Shown in pieces: positions 36,581-37,939 of a stretch of DNA of 37,939 nucleotides. Source of the stretch: Tatumella ptyseos ATCC 33301. Lineage in GTDB: Bacteria; Pseudomonadota; Gammaproteobacteria; Enterobacterales; Enterobacteriaceae. The stretch lies in contig NZ_JMPR01000045.1 of NCBI RefSeq assembly GCF_000735525.1, forward strand, positions 1-37,939, read 5' to 3'. The position numbers and the translations under genes are program-made. Position 1 is the stretch's first letter; every line of letters begins with the position of its first letter. The notes below the pieces were generated by a model. It did no database searches. It had not been told where the DNA came from and worked only from the letters and a program-made list of their open reading frames with translations.

Positions 36581-36898
36581 ATGTCTGAAGAACTATCATT
36601 TCGTGAGAGAGTATGGCTTATCATTGCTGCCATTCCTTATGGCCGGGTGACGACCTATGGCGAGATTGCACGTCTGGCTGGAAGCCCCCGGGCAGCAAGG
36701 CAGGTCGGTGGTGTGCTCAAAAAATTACCGGAAGGCTCATCACTGCCCTGGCATAGAGTGGTCAACCGGGAAGGCAGGATATCCTTACAGGGAGAGGATT
36801 TCAGGCGTCAGCAGCAAGCGCTGGAAGCTGAGAATATTGAATTTACGCAACAGCAGACCATTAATTTAGATAAATACCGTTGGTCAGGGCATTTGTAG
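36581..36898 (+). CDS. ybaZ: Alkyltransferase-like protein YbaZ (Atl)
   Basis: Atl proteins bind O6-alkylguanine and flag it for nucleotide-excision repair, without transferring the alkyl group. From the ATG at 36581 the product is 105 aa. The core is clear: I-P-Y-G-R-V-T-T-Y-G-E-I-A-R-L-A-G-S-P-R-A-A-R-Q-V-G-G and L-P-W-H-R-V-V-N. Trp replaces the reactive Cys of the P-C-H-R motif. E. coli YbaZ has a longer N-terminus; an ATG at 36545 would give 117 aa, but neither start has a strong ribosome-binding site. Confidence 0.92.
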   Translation: MSEELSFRERVWLIIAAIPYGRVTTYGEIARLAGSPRAARQVGGVLKKLPEGSSLPWHRVVNREGRISLQGEDFRRQQQALEAENIEFTQQQTINLDKYRWSGHL

Positions 36899-36919
36899 CC
36901 CCGACCCACGGTTCAGCGA

Positions 36920-37399
36920 CTAGGGTGTGACAGAAGGCGCGACAGAAACGGGTACCGCAACTTCAGGCAGAGCCTCCAGCGTTAAATCCTGACGCTGTGT
37001 GGTTGGTGAAGTGACTGGTTTCAGGGATTGTGCAGCGAAAATTACCCGACCGTTCAGAGTAATAGCGGCACTCAGCAATACCTGTCCTTGAGAGCTGACA
37101 TCAGAGGCGTTAAACGGCAGACGGTAATTGAAAGGCGCCTGCTGGCCGGAAAGCCGTGTCACTTTCTGTGCGATCACTTTTGTAGGCCCGGTTCCTCCGG
37201 AAGCATCAGACAGGGTGACGGTCAGGACTGCTCCGGGCGGTAACGCAATACGTTGACGCACATACACCGCACCAGAGATCACTGGCTGGTTACTGGTGGC
37301 ACTGATAACCGGCACAGGTGCTGGTAAATCCGTCCTGTCAGCACAAGCTGTCACAGATAACGCCACTGCCAGACCTGTAATAATATGCATTGATTTCAT
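36920..37399 (-). CDS. ybaY: YbaY-family lipoprotein
   Basis: The 159-aa product has a lipoprotein signal peptide with lipobox V-T-A-C (Cys19). One YbaY/YscW-type beta domain follows, marked by I-S-G-A-V-Y-V-R-Q-R-I-A-L-P-P-G-A-V-L-T-V-T-L-S-D-A-S and F-N-Y-R-L-P-F-N. It is shorter than E. coli YbaY (about 190 aa). The function is unknown; the same fold occurs in type III secretion pilotins. It is convergent with ybaZ, as in E. coli, with a 21-bp gap. Confidence 0.9.
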   Translation of the reverse strand: MKSMHIITGLAVALSVTACADRTDLPAPVPVISATSNQPVISGAVYVRQRIALPPGAVLTVTLSDASGGTGPTKVIAQKVTRLSGQQAPFNYRLPFNASDVSSQGQVLLSAAITLNGRVIFAAQSLKPVTSPTTQRQDLTLEALPEVAVPVSVAPSVTP

Positions 37400-37702
37400 T
37401 GATGTCGTCTCCTTATGAACAAAATGAACAACGGAATTTTATAGTAAGCCAATTATTCATATTCGCTACCATTGATAATAATTCTGGCAGAAAATATGAT
37501 TTTTTCCTGCAGGCAGATGCCATAATCCGGCAACAACCGGACATTAGGAATTATCCTGGTTAGTCTTCCCCGAAGGATGGGCCGATACAGGAACAGCTAA
37601 TTTCAGCTACTTACAGATACCATCTGATGATACCTCATGAAGACAAACGGAAAAACTTACGGGAATTTTGAGTTATTACAGATAATACTGTATTACCGAT
37701 GC
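37400..37702. other. Intergenic region upstream of ybaY, no gene seen
   Basis: This AT-rich stretch should contain the ybaY promoter (minus strand). A bulged hairpin TAATCCGG...CCGGACATTA occurs at 37523-37546. I see no ORF with a supported start. In E. coli tesB would follow ybaY here; it is not visible. Confidence 0.4.
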
Positions 37703-37936
37703 TCACCTGCCCTCCCCTTGTCGCATACGGCGGCCGGCTGGAAGCCCTGACTTTATAGCGTTCGCGTAACCTCCCCCGTGCTCCGGCTTCAGGGATGCAT
37801 CTTTCTCTGGCCCGGCTGACCGGTACTGCTTCGGCGAATACTCTGCAGGATACAGAGACAGGGCGGACAGTGACACAATGAGGGTCGCAGACGGGTTACT
37901 GGGAGCTACAGGCGGCTCGCCTGCACACTCCCACAT
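37703..37936 (-). CDS. Hypothetical 77-aa ORF in a GC-rich block, doubtful
   Basis: An ORF of 77 codons starts ATG at 37936 and may extend past the window edge. The translation is rich in Pro, Ser, Gly, Arg and Ala (for example Y-S-P-K-Q-Y-R-S-A-G-P-E-K-D) with no domain or signal I recognise and no ribosome-binding site that can be seen. The block is clearly more GC-rich than the preceding 300 bp. It may be noncoding sequence, such as the edge of a repeated or mobile element, rather than a gene. Confidence 0.15.
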   Translation of the reverse strand: MWECAGEPPVAPSNPSATLIVSLSALSLYPAEYSPKQYRSAGPEKDASLKPEHGGGYANAIKSGLPAGRRMRQGEGR

Positions 37937-37939
37937 AAT

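Overview
The window is a piece of an enterobacterial chromosome. Almost every gene is a close match to an Escherichia coli gene from the purEK / adk / acrAB neighbourhood (folD, cysS, purEK, copA, htpG, dnaX, acrAB, hha, ffs), but the block is shorter than in E. coli. Genes that sit between these neighbours in E. coli are missing (for example mscK and ybaN near acrR, and fsr and ushA near ybaL). Protein divergence and the compact layout suggest a small-genome member of Enterobacterales outside the E. coli/Salmonella group, possibly Erwiniaceae such as Tatumella. That placement is inference only.

Left edge (1-1600): the last 82 codons of a phage-type tyrosine integrase run up to the 3' end of a tRNA-Arg(UCU) gene of the argU type. 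This is the classic arrangement of an element integrated into argU, so the window starts inside a prophage or island and leaves it at the tRNA. folD-ybcJ follow. Positions 1600-8100 hold cysS (-), ppiB-lpxH, a PurR-controlled purEK pair, the dehydrogenase ybbO and the thioredoxin-like chaperone cnoX (ybbN). Positions 8100-12600 are a copper unit, cueR divergent from copA with a 19-bp-spaced CueR promoter, followed by ybaP and ybaK. Next come a LysR regulator divergent from a PACE-family efflux protein, the K+/H+ antiporter homologue ybaL, and a long minus-strand run: gsk, hemH, adk, htpG (with a sigma-32 promoter), recR-ybaB-dnaX and apt. priC and ybaM follow on the plus strand.

Positions 26350-31560 are the acrR / acrAB multidrug efflux locus with its operator and a strong terminator. 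Positions 31600-34850 form a zinc-limitation cluster. Zinc-free ribosomal protein paralogues rpmE2-rpmJ2 (+) face a metal ABC importer operon (-), and each side has its own Zur-box-like palindrome with the core GTTATAAC. A 67-bp heptanucleotide repeat abuts the rpmE2 promoter. An unannotated 34-residue hydrophobic ORF lies between the importer's Zur box and its ATPase gene and overlaps the ATPase start by ATGA. The right end holds tomB-hha, the 4.5S RNA gene ffs, ybaZ and ybaY, then a 540-bp stretch with no recognisable gene whose last ~240 bp are GC-rich and of unknown origin.

For novelty the best candidates are the small membrane ORF in the zinc operon, the repeat beside the rpmE2 promoter, and the conserved -1 frameshift signal in copA. 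Most of the rest is well-known core enterobacterial content.
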